Notes under the pieces: generated by a model
The model's input: the letters and a program-made list of their open reading frames with translations, nothing else
Database searches by the model: none
Told to the model about the DNA's origin: nothing
Position numbers and translations under genes: made by a program
DNA from: Thermoplasmata archaeon
GTDB taxonomy: Archaea; Thermoplasmatota; Thermoplasmata; Thermoplasmatales; Aciduliprofundaceae
Assembly: GCA_021163705.1 (NCBI GenBank)
Contig: JAGGTO010000103.1
Coordinates: 1 to 10,965, forward strand
Direction of reading: 5' to 3'
Length of the DNA: 10,965 bases
Part shown: in pieces, positions 4,723 through 10,965 of the stretch
Numbering within the stretch: the first letter of the stretch is position 1
How the letters are laid out: each line of letters starts with the position of its first letter

Positions 4723-5745
4723 ATGGAATCGCGAAAAATTCAGCTTACCGGTGGCTCGTCCTATATAGTTTCTCTTCCCAAGTGGTGGGTTGAGAGAAGC
4801 GGGTTGAAGAAGAATGACGCCGTGAATATTGTTCCCCGAGAGGATGGCTCTCTCATTCTCTTTCCGGGAAATGTGAAGCGTCTCAGGGAGAAGTGCAAGG
4901 TAATCCATATAAGCAATGATGCTGAATCTCCGTGGCTTCTCCGAATATTGGTAGGTACATATATGGCAGGATTCTCAGAAATTCGTATTAAATCAAGGCT
5001 TCCTCTGCAGCCATTTATGAAAAGGGAGATAAGGAAATTCACAAAGATAGCCATAGGTGTGGAGATAGTGGAAGAGAGGGAGAATGAGGTAATAATAAAG
5101 GACCTCTTGAATCCTGTGGAGATACCCATTCTGAAAGGTTTGAGAAGAATGTATGAGATATCTACAGAGATGCACAAGCATGCACTTCTTGCATTCCAAA
5201 CCAAGGATTTTGAGCTTGTGGAGGATGTAATTGCCCGAGATTCAGAGGTAGATAGACTTTATTGGCTAATTGCCAGGCAGTACCATATGATAAGGGAACA
5301 TATAATTTCAGAGGAGGAAACTGGTATGAGCTCATCCCTGGCGCTTCATAGCTTTCTGCTCAGCAGATATATGGAAAGAATAGGGGACCATGGAGTGAGA
5401 ATGGCAAAGAGCATAAGAGTTTTGATGGAAAGAGGATATGATGATGAAAAAGCTGTGAACTACATTGAAAAGGCACAGAACTACGCTCTATCAATCTATG
5501 AAAGTTCCATGGAGAGTTTCTTCTCCAAAAGCCTGGAACAGGCCAATAGTACGATAGAGCATGTGGACAGGCTTATACCCATGTGCAAGGATATATTATC
5601 ATTTGCCAACCGGACAGAGGCGCCCTTTGCAGTATCCCTTGCCTACATCTCAGAGAGTATAAGGAGAGTGGGAGAGTATGCGGCAGATATTGCCGAAGAT
5701 ACCATAAACTATATAATGGAAAATAAAAAGGAGAATAAAGTTTAG
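4723..5745 (+). CDS. AbrB-PhoU fusion protein, probable phosphate-signalling regulator
   Basis: A 340-residue three-part protein. Residues 1-50 form a SpoVT/AbrB-type swapped-hairpin DNA-binding domain (SRKIQLTGGSSYIVSLPKWW, then LKKNDAVNIVP). Residues 58-130 are a mixed alpha/beta linker of unknown role. Residues 135-335 are two PhoU three-helix repeats with metal-binding-type acidic motifs: D173-x3-D177, E218-RIG-D222 and RRVGEYAADIAED at 314-326. PhoU proteins bind metal clusters and restrain PstSCAB phosphate uptake. The archaeal fusion with a DNA-binding domain suggests direct transcriptional control, but its targets are unknown. No pst gene is nearby. The ATG is at the start of the AbrB fold. 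The stop overlaps the convergent radical SAM stop by four bases. Confidence 0.87.
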   Translation: MESRKIQLTGGSSYIVSLPKWWVERSGLKKNDAVNIVPREDGSLILFPGNVKRLREKCKVIHISNDAESPWLLRILVGTYMAGFSEIRIKSRLPLQPFMKREIRKFTKIAIGVEIVEERENEVIIKDLLNPVEIPILKGLRRMYEISTEMHKHALLAFQTKDFELVEDVIARDSEVDRLYWLIARQYHMIREHIISEEETGMSSSLALHSFLLSRYMERIGDHGVRMAKSIRVLMERGYDDEKAVNYIEKAQNYALSIYESSMESFFSKSLEQANSTIEHVDRLIPMCKDILSFANRTEAPFAVSLAYISESIRRVGEYAADIAEDTINYIMENKKENKV

Positions 5746-6701
5746 CCTCTCTCTCTGCTCTTCAATCTTCTCATGTAGAATTTTACACCTCCATATTCTA
5801 TCTCCATTAACTCACCCTCTCGGATCATATTTTCCACAGTATCCCAGCTCTCTCCAGCTTTTTTTAAGAGGGTTTCTACAGCCTCTCTGCGCATTGGATG
5901 CACCGCAGTTATGGATAGTATATCTTCTCTCAAATTTCCGGTAAATGCAAAGGCATTCCCCTCATATCCCACCAGAAGCTCCACCCTCTCTTCTCCTATA
6001 TACTCAGAGAATATGGCATGGGCCTTGAGAATCAAATTTTCACTCGCAGGCTTGACCCATTTCTCCCAGGGAGGGCGGGTAGGTACAGCTATATAGCTCT
6101 TATCAGGATTCAACTTCTTTAAAAATTTGCCCATGTTTTCAAGCTCATTCCCATAGGTTATTCCATCCAGGAGCATGGTCTCTGTAACCACCTTCCCTCG
6201 GAAATTTTTCCTCAGCTCGAGCATGCCCTCAAGAATTTCAGGGAGCTTCAAGCTCTTATGAGGTCTATCTATCCTCCTCCAGAGTTCTTCGGTAACGGCA
6301 TCCAATTTAAGGGATATGAAATCAAGAGAGAGTAACTCCTCTCTTAAATCTTCCATCCAGAGAAGGGATGCATTGGTGAGTATGGCCACAGGGTATCCCA
6401 GATCCTTTAGCATCTCTATCTCCCTTCCCAGATTTATATCAAGGGTAGGCTCCCCATCGGGAACAAATGTAATGTAATCTATTTTCTCATCTCTATTTTC
6501 CGCCTCCCTTATTTTCTTTTCCACTTCCTCTAAAATTTTTCTGGGCTCATAGAACTCTCTCCTCTCAATCTCCATCTTGAGAGTTCTACCTATCTGGCAG
6601 TATACACAGGCGTATGTACAAATTTTATCCGGGATATTATTTACTCCCAGACTTTTTCCCAGTCTGCGGGAAGGTACGGGACCAAAGGCAATTGAGGTCA
6701 T
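5742..6701 (-). CDS. Radical SAM protein, COG0731-like (GPVPSRRLG family)
   Basis: A 319-residue radical SAM enzyme of unassigned reaction. The N-terminus has the subfamily signature GPVPSRRLGKSLGVNNIP (7-24) followed at once by C28-x3-C32-x2-C35 (CTYACVYC), which binds the [4Fe-4S] cluster. PDGEPTL at 81-87 is the GGEP-like SAM-contacting segment. The C-terminal 60 or so residues (HPMRREAVETLLKK ... IREGELMEIEYGG) resemble a small winged-helix unit. COG0731 also holds the wyosine enzyme Taw1/TYW1, but the signature here is of the other, uncharacterised branch, so I do not call it a wyosine synthase. ATG 6701 is preceded by a TATA-like TTATAA about 25 bases upstream and no good Shine-Dalgarno. 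It is divergent from the MBL-fold gene. Confidence 0.85.
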   Translation of the reverse strand: MTSIAFGPVPSRRLGKSLGVNNIPDKICTYACVYCQIGRTLKMEIERREFYEPRKILEEVEKKIREAENRDEKIDYITFVPDGEPTLDINLGREIEMLKDLGYPVAILTNASLLWMEDLREELLSLDFISLKLDAVTEELWRRIDRPHKSLKLPEILEGMLELRKNFRGKVVTETMLLDGITYGNELENMGKFLKKLNPDKSYIAVPTRPPWEKWVKPASENLILKAHAIFSEYIGEERVELLVGYEGNAFAFTGNLREDILSITAVHPMRREAVETLLKKAGESWDTVENMIREGELMEIEYGGVKFYMRRLKSRERG

Positions 6702-6720
6702 ATATCATCTATTGAGTGAT

Positions 6721-6731
6721 GAGTTATAATG
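6721..6731. promoter_or_regulatory. Shared TTATAA element between divergent genes
   Basis: GAGTTATAATG contains the self-complementary TTATAA (6724-6729), usable as a TATA box on either strand. It lies 23-28 bases before ATG 6701 (minus) and about 35 bases before ATG 6764 (plus). The whole gap is about 62 bases, so the two genes may share or compete for this element. Confidence 0.4.
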
Positions 6732-6763
6732 TTTTCTTCCCACATGTGTGCAGAAAAATTAAA

Positions 6764-7471
6764 ATGAGGAAATATGATATCTCCAATATGGTAAAAAGCC
6801 TGAGGCTCACCGTTATAAACGATAATGTTGGTACGGAAGGCCTTAAAAATGACTGGGGATGGAGTGTGCTTCTTGAATCCGAGAAGTGGAGAATACTGTT
6901 CGATGCGGATACAGAGCCAGAGGTTATTGAGCACAATGACAGGGTTATGGGGCTGAATCTCAAAAATCTTGACTACGGTTTTCTGAGCCACTATCATGGG
7001 GATCACTATGGGGGCTTTCAATATATAGGAAAAATAACCCAGAATCTGAGGGTATTCACACCTCCAAGCTCTTATAAAATTCTTGAAAAATGGAATCTGG
7101 ATGTTGTAGAGGTTGAGAAACCGATGAAGCTTATGGATGATGTATGGTCCACAGGTCCAATGGGCTTTGTTAGAGAGCAGGCCCTCGGGATTAAGGTGGA
7201 TTCCCTTGGTCTGATAGTTATTGTAGGATGCAGTCATCCCGGTGTTGATAGCCTGGCCTATAAGCTTAAGATTTTGAGCGGTGAGGATGTGTATTTAACC
7301 ATTGGAGGCTTTCATTCCCCCTCCAAAAGAAGACTGGATAATCTCGCGAAGATAAGCAAGTATATAACTCCAGCGCACTGCAGTGGAGAGGAGGCAAAAA
7401 ATTATGTGAAGAGTAAATACAGGGAGAAATTTATTGAGGTACGAACGGGCAGCAAGATAACCTTGCCATAA
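6764..7471 (+). CDS. Metallo-beta-lactamase-fold protein, dihydropterin-RFAP synthase family (COG1237)
   Basis: A 235-residue MBL-fold protein from the chosen ATG. Metal ligands: H76-x-H78-x-D80-H81 (LSHYHGDHYGG), H158 in GCSHPGVDS, and H184/H205 in IGGFHSPSK and ITPAHCSGEEA. The HPG, GGFH and PxHCxG signatures mark COG1237, whose Methanocaldococcus member was described as making 7,8-dihydropterin-6-methyl-4-(ribofuranosyl)aminobenzene-phosphate, a methanopterin precursor. Whether this protein does so is inference. The open frame extends to GTG 6716, but the conserved fold only begins at LRLTVINDNVG, and neither the upstream residues nor a Shine-Dalgarno support that start. ATG 6764, ATG 6788 and GTG 6746 are all possible. 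It is followed after 50 bases by AlaX, which has its own TATA box. Confidence 0.8.
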   Translation: MRKYDISNMVKSLRLTVINDNVGTEGLKNDWGWSVLLESEKWRILFDADTEPEVIEHNDRVMGLNLKNLDYGFLSHYHGDHYGGFQYIGKITQNLRVFTPPSSYKILEKWNLDVVEVEKPMKLMDDVWSTGPMGFVREQALGIKVDSLGLIVIVGCSHPGVDSLAYKLKILSGEDVYLTIGGFHSPSKRRLDNLAKISKYITPAHCSGEEAKNYVKSKYREKFIEVRTGSKITLP

Positions 7472-7486
7472 TCCCGGAGTTTAATA

Positions 7487-7500
7487 GGAAAAATATTAAT
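7487..7500 (+). promoter_or_regulatory. BRE/TATA promoter of the AlaX-M42 operon
   Basis: GGAAA followed by AAATATTAAT (7491-7500) is centred 26 bases before ATG 7522. The bases before the ATG (CATTTCTCACC) hold no Shine-Dalgarno, pointing to a leaderless message. Confidence 0.5.
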
Positions 7501-7521
7501 CATGCTTTATCATTTCTCACC

Positions 7522-8685
7522 ATGCTCTATTATCAAGAGCCCTACAGAAAAGAGGTGGAAGTAAAAATTCTCAAAAGGGAAGGAAACAGGTATCTTCTGA
7601 GCGATACCATCCTCTATCCCGGTGGCGGGGGGCAGCCTGCAGACAGGGGTTATGCGATATGCTCAAATGGAAAATTCGAAATGAGGCATATGGGCAATCT
7701 CTGGCATGAGATAGGTGGAGATTGCAGAGATGAAAAAATAAAAATAATTCTGGACTGGGAGTATCGCTACTATCTCATGCGCTCGCATACTGCGGAGCAT
7801 GCGTTTTTCAGAATTCTAGAAAACGAGGGTGCAAGGATGGGCAAAGTTGCCCTTGGAGAGATATCTTCCATAATTTTCGAGGGAGATGTGAGTCTTGAGG
7901 ATATAATGGAAGCTGAGAGAAAAGTTAGGAATATGATAAAAGAAGGCCGCAAGGTAAGGGCATTCTGGATTGATAAAAAAGAGGTGAGAAATTACCCTCA
8001 GCTGAGAATAAAGATTGAGAGAATAAAGGATGACAGGATAAGAATCGTGGAAATTGAAGATCATGATCTATCGGCATGCAAGGGGGTGCATGTAAGAAAT
8101 CTGAGTGAAATAGAGGATTTCTGTGTAGTGGGAGTGAGACTGGGAAAAAAGAAGGAGGTGAAATTCGTCGTAGGCGAGATGGCCAGGGAGAAACATTTTG
8201 AATATTCCCAAAAGTTGAGAAAGCTCATGTGGGAGAGAAATCAGAGTATGGATAGCATTGAGAGTTACATAGGCAATCTTGAGCGAGAAAATGTGGAGCT
8301 CAATGAATTTGCGAAAAGGATAAGCAATGTGGTGGATTTTCAGATAGAGCAATGTGGTGAGTTAAAAATATATTCTCTTTATCTCCCCTTCGGGGATTAC
8401 AAAGTTCTCCAGAGAAGAGCAATGGAGATAGCCAATCAAGAGGATGCCGTGATTTTTTATGGGCTGGGAGAGAAGAGCGTGGTATGTGTTGCCTACAATT
8501 CAAGGTATCAATGGGTGAAGGATGAATTTCTCAAGTTGCTTAGGATGCGAGGAGGCAGAGGCGGAGGAAAGGGAAATTTTGTGAGTGGTAGCGATAGAGA
8601 TCCTGAAAGTTTTGTCCAAGAGGCAAAAAAGATTATATGTGATAAGCTCATACAACTGGACGGTGGTGAAAATGGAGCTCATTGA
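7522..8685 (+). CDS. alaX: Alanyl-tRNA editing protein AlaX-L
   Basis: Stand-alone trans-editing enzyme that hydrolyses mischarged Ser- or Gly-tRNA(Ala); cytoplasmic. The 387-residue protein corresponds to the C-terminal half of alanyl-tRNA synthetase without its catalytic core. Order: beta-barrel with YPGGGGQPADRG (32-43); editing-site zinc ligands H89-TAE-H93 and C186-KGV-H190; a coiled-coil linker at about 222-270; and a C-terminal DHHA1 domain ending in the glycine-rich GGRGGGKGNFVSGS (344-357). The presence of DHHA1 makes it the long form. ATG 7522 is probably a leaderless start. Its 3' end overlaps the M42 peptidase gene by 14 bases. A full-length AlaRS must be elsewhere. Confidence 0.92.
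   Translation: MLYYQEPYRKEVEVKILKREGNRYLLSDTILYPGGGGQPADRGYAICSNGKFEMRHMGNLWHEIGGDCRDEKIKIILDWEYRYYLMRSHTAEHAFFRILENEGARMGKVALGEISSIIFEGDVSLEDIMEAERKVRNMIKEGRKVRAFWIDKKEVRNYPQLRIKIERIKDDRIRIVEIEDHDLSACKGVHVRNLSEIEDFCVVGVRLGKKKEVKFVVGEMAREKHFEYSQKLRKLMWERNQSMDSIESYIGNLERENVELNEFAKRISNVVDFQIEQCGELKIYSLYLPFGDYKVLQRRAMEIANQEDAVIFYGLGEKSVVCVAYNSRYQWVKDEFLKLLRMRGGRGGGKGNFVSGSDRDPESFVQEAKKIICDKLIQLDGGENGAH
8662..8669 (+). promoter_or_regulatory. Shine-Dalgarno site inside alaX for the M42 gene
   Basis: GGTGGTGA is two to six bases upstream of ATG 8672 and inside the alaX coding sequence. Together with the conserved N-terminus it sets the peptidase start at 8672, not at the earlier in-frame start at 8585. 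Confidence 0.6.
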
Positions 8686-9682
8686 ATTGATTAAGGAGCT
8701 TGTGATGGTTCCAGGTGTGAGTGGTTTTGAGGAACCAATCAGAAGATACTTACTGGAAAAATTAAAAGATGTGGAGCCCCGTATGGATTCTGTAGGAAAC
8801 CTCTATGTCACCCTGGGAGAAGGTGAGAAGAGCATCGCTTTCATGGCTCATATGGATGAGATAGGTTTTGTAACAACGCACATAGAAGATGAAGGCTACC
8901 TACGTTTCTCTCCCATTGGAGGTGTGGATGATAGAATGCTATACGGGAGGCTAGTGGAGATATTTACAGATAGGGGGATAATTCATGGAGTTATAGGTCT
9001 CATACCTCCCCATCTGAGCACTGCGGAGGATAGAAAGAAATTACCCACTTGGAAAGATCTGGCAATAGATGTTGGAGCAAGAGACAAGAAAGATGCCATG
9101 GATATGGGTCTCCGCCCCATACAACCGGGTAGATGGAAAAAGGATTTTGCAATTCTTGGAAAATACATAGTCACGAGAGGCATAGATGATCGGGTTGGAT
9201 GTGCAATACTTCTCGCATTGCTTGAAAGATTGAGAGAAAAGAAGTTGAATAAAAAAGTCACATTGATATGGACCATTCAAGAAGAGACAGGATTAAGAGG
9301 AGCTGATGCAATTTCAGCTAAGATGCAATTTGATGAAGTCTATGCCATTGACACAATGACATCGGGAGCCATGCCAGGAGTGCCATACCATCTAAGTCCC
9401 GTAAAACCTGGAGAGGGCCCTGCAATAAGATTCATAGATCGCCGTGGAATCTCCTCCGGCTTTTTAAAAGATAAAGTAGTGGATATCGCTAAGCAGCATG
9501 GTATACCTATTCAACTTTCAATAACTGGAGGGTCCACAGATGCAGCGGCTGTATTCAACCATGGCATAAGAGCCTTACCAATATGTATCCCTGTAAAATA
9601 TACCCACAGTCCCGTGGAAATGAGCCATATAGGAGATATAAAAAATACGATAGAGCTTCTGGAAAAAATAGCAGAGGCCTAA
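8672..9682 (+). CDS. M42-family metallo-aminopeptidase (TET / glutamyl aminopeptidase-like)
   Basis: Cytosolic di-metal aminopeptidase; known archaeal members form dodecameric tetrahedral (TET) shells that finish peptide breakdown after the proteasome. From ATG 8672 the protein has 336 residues, normal for M42. Active-site residues are all visible: H60 and D62 in AFMAHMDEIGF, bridging D172 in GIDDRVG, E204-E205 in TIQEETGLRGA, D227 in YAIDTM and H312 in YTHSPVE. The TGGSTDAAA segment (286-293) is also family-typical. The first residues MELIELIKELVMVPGVSG match the family N-terminus, which rules out the longer frame opening inside alaX. Substrate preference among TET subtypes cannot be told. 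The 14-base overlap with alaX suggests coupled translation; its stop overlaps the convergent aminotransferase stop by four bases. Confidence 0.92.
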   Translation: MELIELIKELVMVPGVSGFEEPIRRYLLEKLKDVEPRMDSVGNLYVTLGEGEKSIAFMAHMDEIGFVTTHIEDEGYLRFSPIGGVDDRMLYGRLVEIFTDRGIIHGVIGLIPPHLSTAEDRKKLPTWKDLAIDVGARDKKDAMDMGLRPIQPGRWKKDFAILGKYIVTRGIDDRVGCAILLALLERLREKKLNKKVTLIWTIQEETGLRGADAISAKMQFDEVYAIDTMTSGAMPGVPYHLSPVKPGEGPAIRFIDRRGISSGFLKDKVVDIAKQHGIPIQLSITGGSTDAAAVFNHGIRALPICIPVKYTHSPVEMSHIGDIKNTIELLEKIAEA

Positions 9683-10878
9683 AGGGCCTCCTTTATAACC
9701 TTTGCAAGTCTTTTTATTCCCTCCTCTATCTGTTCATTTGTGGGATAGGTGAAATTCAATCTCATTGTATTTCTGTGATCTCTGTGGGGATAGAAGGCTG
9801 CTCCAATCACATATACCACCTTATTTTCAATGGCCTTCTGGAGTAGCTCTCCTGCATCCATATGCTCAGGAAGAGTTACCCAGAGGAACATACCTCCATC
9901 GGGCCTTGTCCATTTCACACCATCTGGGAAGTAGTCTTCAATGGCATCAAGCATTATATCCCTTTTCTCCTTGTAAAGTTTTATTATCTTGGGAATATGT
10001 TCACGCATATATCCTCCCTTTATGTATTCCTCCGCAATATATTGCACAAACGGACTTGTACATAAATCTATACCCTGCTTGGCCAGCACTGCCTTTTGAA
10101 TTATCTCCTCATTGCCTATCATGAAAGCTATGCGCATTCCCGGAGATAGGACCTTTGAGAGGGTTCCAATATAGAGAACATAGCCTTCCTTATCAAGGGC
10201 CTTCAGCTGAGGCACCTTCTCACCGGAAAATCTAAGCTCCTCATAGGGACTATCTTCCACAACCAAAATATTATACTCCTTTGCAAGTTCAAGCAATCTC
10301 TTTCTTCTTTCCAGACTCATGGTTACTCCCGCAGGATTCTGGAATGTTGGGATTGTGTATATGAATTTTGGTTTTTTCCCCTCTCTAACAAGCTCTTTGA
10401 GCTTCTTTTCAAGAATATCAATATTCATTCCCTCATCGTCCATCTCAACCTGCACATAATTTGGATAGAAACTCTGAAATGCAGTGATGGCGCCAACATA
10501 AGTTGGAGCTTCCACAACAACGGTGTCTCCAGGATTCAAAAATATTTTACCTAGGAGATAGAGTCCCTCCTGGGAACCTGCTGTGATTAAAACATTATCC
10601 TTTCCAATTCCAAAACTGTAATTTTCGTTATAGTAATTTGCAAGTGTCTCTCTGAAGCTATTTACTCCCTCAGTTGAACCATACTGAAGCATTTTCTCCC
10701 CGTAACTATCAAGAAGCTTGGTTGTTATTTCTTTTATTATTTCCACAGGGAAAGATTTAGGATTTGGAAGTCCTCCTGCTAGAGAGATTATATCCGGCAT
10801 CTGGGTAACTTTGAGGAGTTCTCTTATCTCCGATGCTTTAAGCCTTTTTGCCAGCTCGGAAAATTCTTCTTCCCACAT
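9679..10878 (-). CDS. PLP-dependent class I aminotransferase (LysN / aromatic aminotransferase group)
   Basis: A fold-type I aminotransferase of 399 residues, full length. PLP-site residues: Y66 in LQYGSTEG, N181 in TFQNPAGVT, D209 and Y212 in VEDSPYEELRF, the Schiff-base lysine K242 in GTLSKVLSPGMRIAF, R249 for the phosphate, and R373 (NTMRLNF) for the substrate carboxylate. The N-terminal IISLAGGLPNPKSFP is typical of the 2-aminoadipate/kynurenine/aromatic aminotransferase subgroup (LysN, archaeal ArAT). Exact substrate cannot be set by eye, and no lysine or aromatic pathway gene is nearby. The start is ATG 10878 with GGTGAT five bases upstream (10884-10889). It probably forms a single-gene unit. 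Confidence 0.9.
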   Translation of the reverse strand: MWEEEFSELAKRLKASEIRELLKVTQMPDIISLAGGLPNPKSFPVEIIKEITTKLLDSYGEKMLQYGSTEGVNSFRETLANYYNENYSFGIGKDNVLITAGSQEGLYLLGKIFLNPGDTVVVEAPTYVGAITAFQSFYPNYVQVEMDDEGMNIDILEKKLKELVREGKKPKFIYTIPTFQNPAGVTMSLERRKRLLELAKEYNILVVEDSPYEELRFSGEKVPQLKALDKEGYVLYIGTLSKVLSPGMRIAFMIGNEEIIQKAVLAKQGIDLCTSPFVQYIAEEYIKGGYMREHIPKIIKLYKEKRDIMLDAIEDYFPDGVKWTRPDGGMFLWVTLPEHMDAGELLQKAIENKVVYVIGAAFYPHRDHRNTMRLNFTYPTNEQIEEGIKRLAKVIKEAL

Positions 10879-10906
10879 TTTTTATCACCAAGGGGGAATT
10901 GCAGCC

Positions 10907-10948
10907 ATATTTATTAAAGTTACTTGTAGAAGCAGATAAAATAACTTT
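10907..10948 (-). promoter_or_regulatory. Promoter region of the aminotransferase gene
   Basis: Two A/T elements lie upstream on the minus strand: TTTAATAAATAT (10907-10918) and TTATTTTATC (10935-10944). The second, preceded by CAAAAG, gives a leader of about 35 bases that includes the GGTGAT site, so it is the better TATA candidate. Nothing else is recognisable between 10879 and the window end. Confidence 0.4.
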
Positions 10949-10965
10949 TGGTCTATATTTCAACA

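Noticed and set aside
5742..6701. Assignment of the radical SAM protein as wyosine synthase Taw1/TYW1
   Set aside because: It shares the broad COG but carries the GPVPSRRLG signature and the CTYACVYC cluster typical of the uncharacterised branch.
6698..7237. 179-residue minus-strand open frame opposite the MBL-fold gene
   Set aside because: The plus strand encodes all the MBL metal motifs in this stretch. The antisense product looks like a reverse translation shadow and overlaps the divergent promoter.
8585..8671. N-terminal extension of the M42 peptidase back into alaX
   Set aside because: The extra 29 residues have no M42 counterpart. A Shine-Dalgarno and the conserved MELIELIKEL start point to 8672.

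Overview
The window reads as chromosomal DNA of a thermophilic euryarchaeon. The evidence is A/T-rich TATA boxes about 25-30 bases before start codons, several apparently leaderless genes, GAGGTGA/GGTGAT-type Shine-Dalgarno sites inside operons, heavy AGA/AGG arginine use, an intron-like hairpin in a tRNA anticodon loop, and archaeal gene families (AbrB-PhoU fusion, archaeal-type dUTPase, AlaX, M42 peptidase, RHH regulator beside a tubulin/FtsZ-like GTPase). The mix suggests the Thermoplasmata/DHVE2 (Aciduliprofundum-like) region of the tree, but this is an impression from gene families and style and not a database match. No insertion sequence, phage gene or CRISPR array is visible. It looks like compact housekeeping DNA.

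Layout. Positions 1-59 (-): 5' half of a tRNA, probably Asn(GUU), running off the left edge into what looks like an intron. 95-1021 (-): MoaA-type radical SAM enzyme. 1079-1882 (-): MscS-type mechanosensitive channel, separated from moaA by a poly-T terminator and a fresh TATA box. From a divergent promoter region, 1966-2806 (+) holds cobO (corrinoid adenosyltransferase) followed by a coupled SCP2-like protein. A 229-base A/T-rich gap with repeated TGTCATA elements precedes 3036-4170 (+), an operon of a (probably tandem) ribbon-helix-helix protein and a very short tubulin/FtsZ-superfamily GTPase. 4171-4632 (-): dUTPase of the dCTP-deaminase family. 4723-5745 (+): AbrB-PhoU fusion protein. 5742-6701 (-): radical SAM protein of COG0731 type. 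6764-7471 (+): metallo-beta-lactamase-fold protein of the dihydropterin-ribofuranosylaminobenzene-phosphate synthase family. 7522-9682 (+): alanyl-tRNA editing protein AlaX-L overlapping an M42 metallo-aminopeptidase. 9679-10878 (-): PLP aminotransferase of the aromatic/2-aminoadipate (LysN/ArAT) group.

How the genes fit together. Most units are one or two genes with their own promoter. Three convergent pairs (4170/4171, 5742-5745, 9679-9682) abut or overlap by four bases, so there is almost no spacer DNA. The pair most worth attention is RHH plus mini-tubulin: RHH proteins of the CdrS type are known regulators of ftsZ in haloarchaea, and this GTPase appears to stop just after the region of helix H7/loop T7, lacking the usual C-terminal domain. 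AlaX and the M42 peptidase are translationally coupled. MoaA, the pterin-family MBL protein and CobO are isolated cofactor genes whose pathway partners must lie elsewhere.
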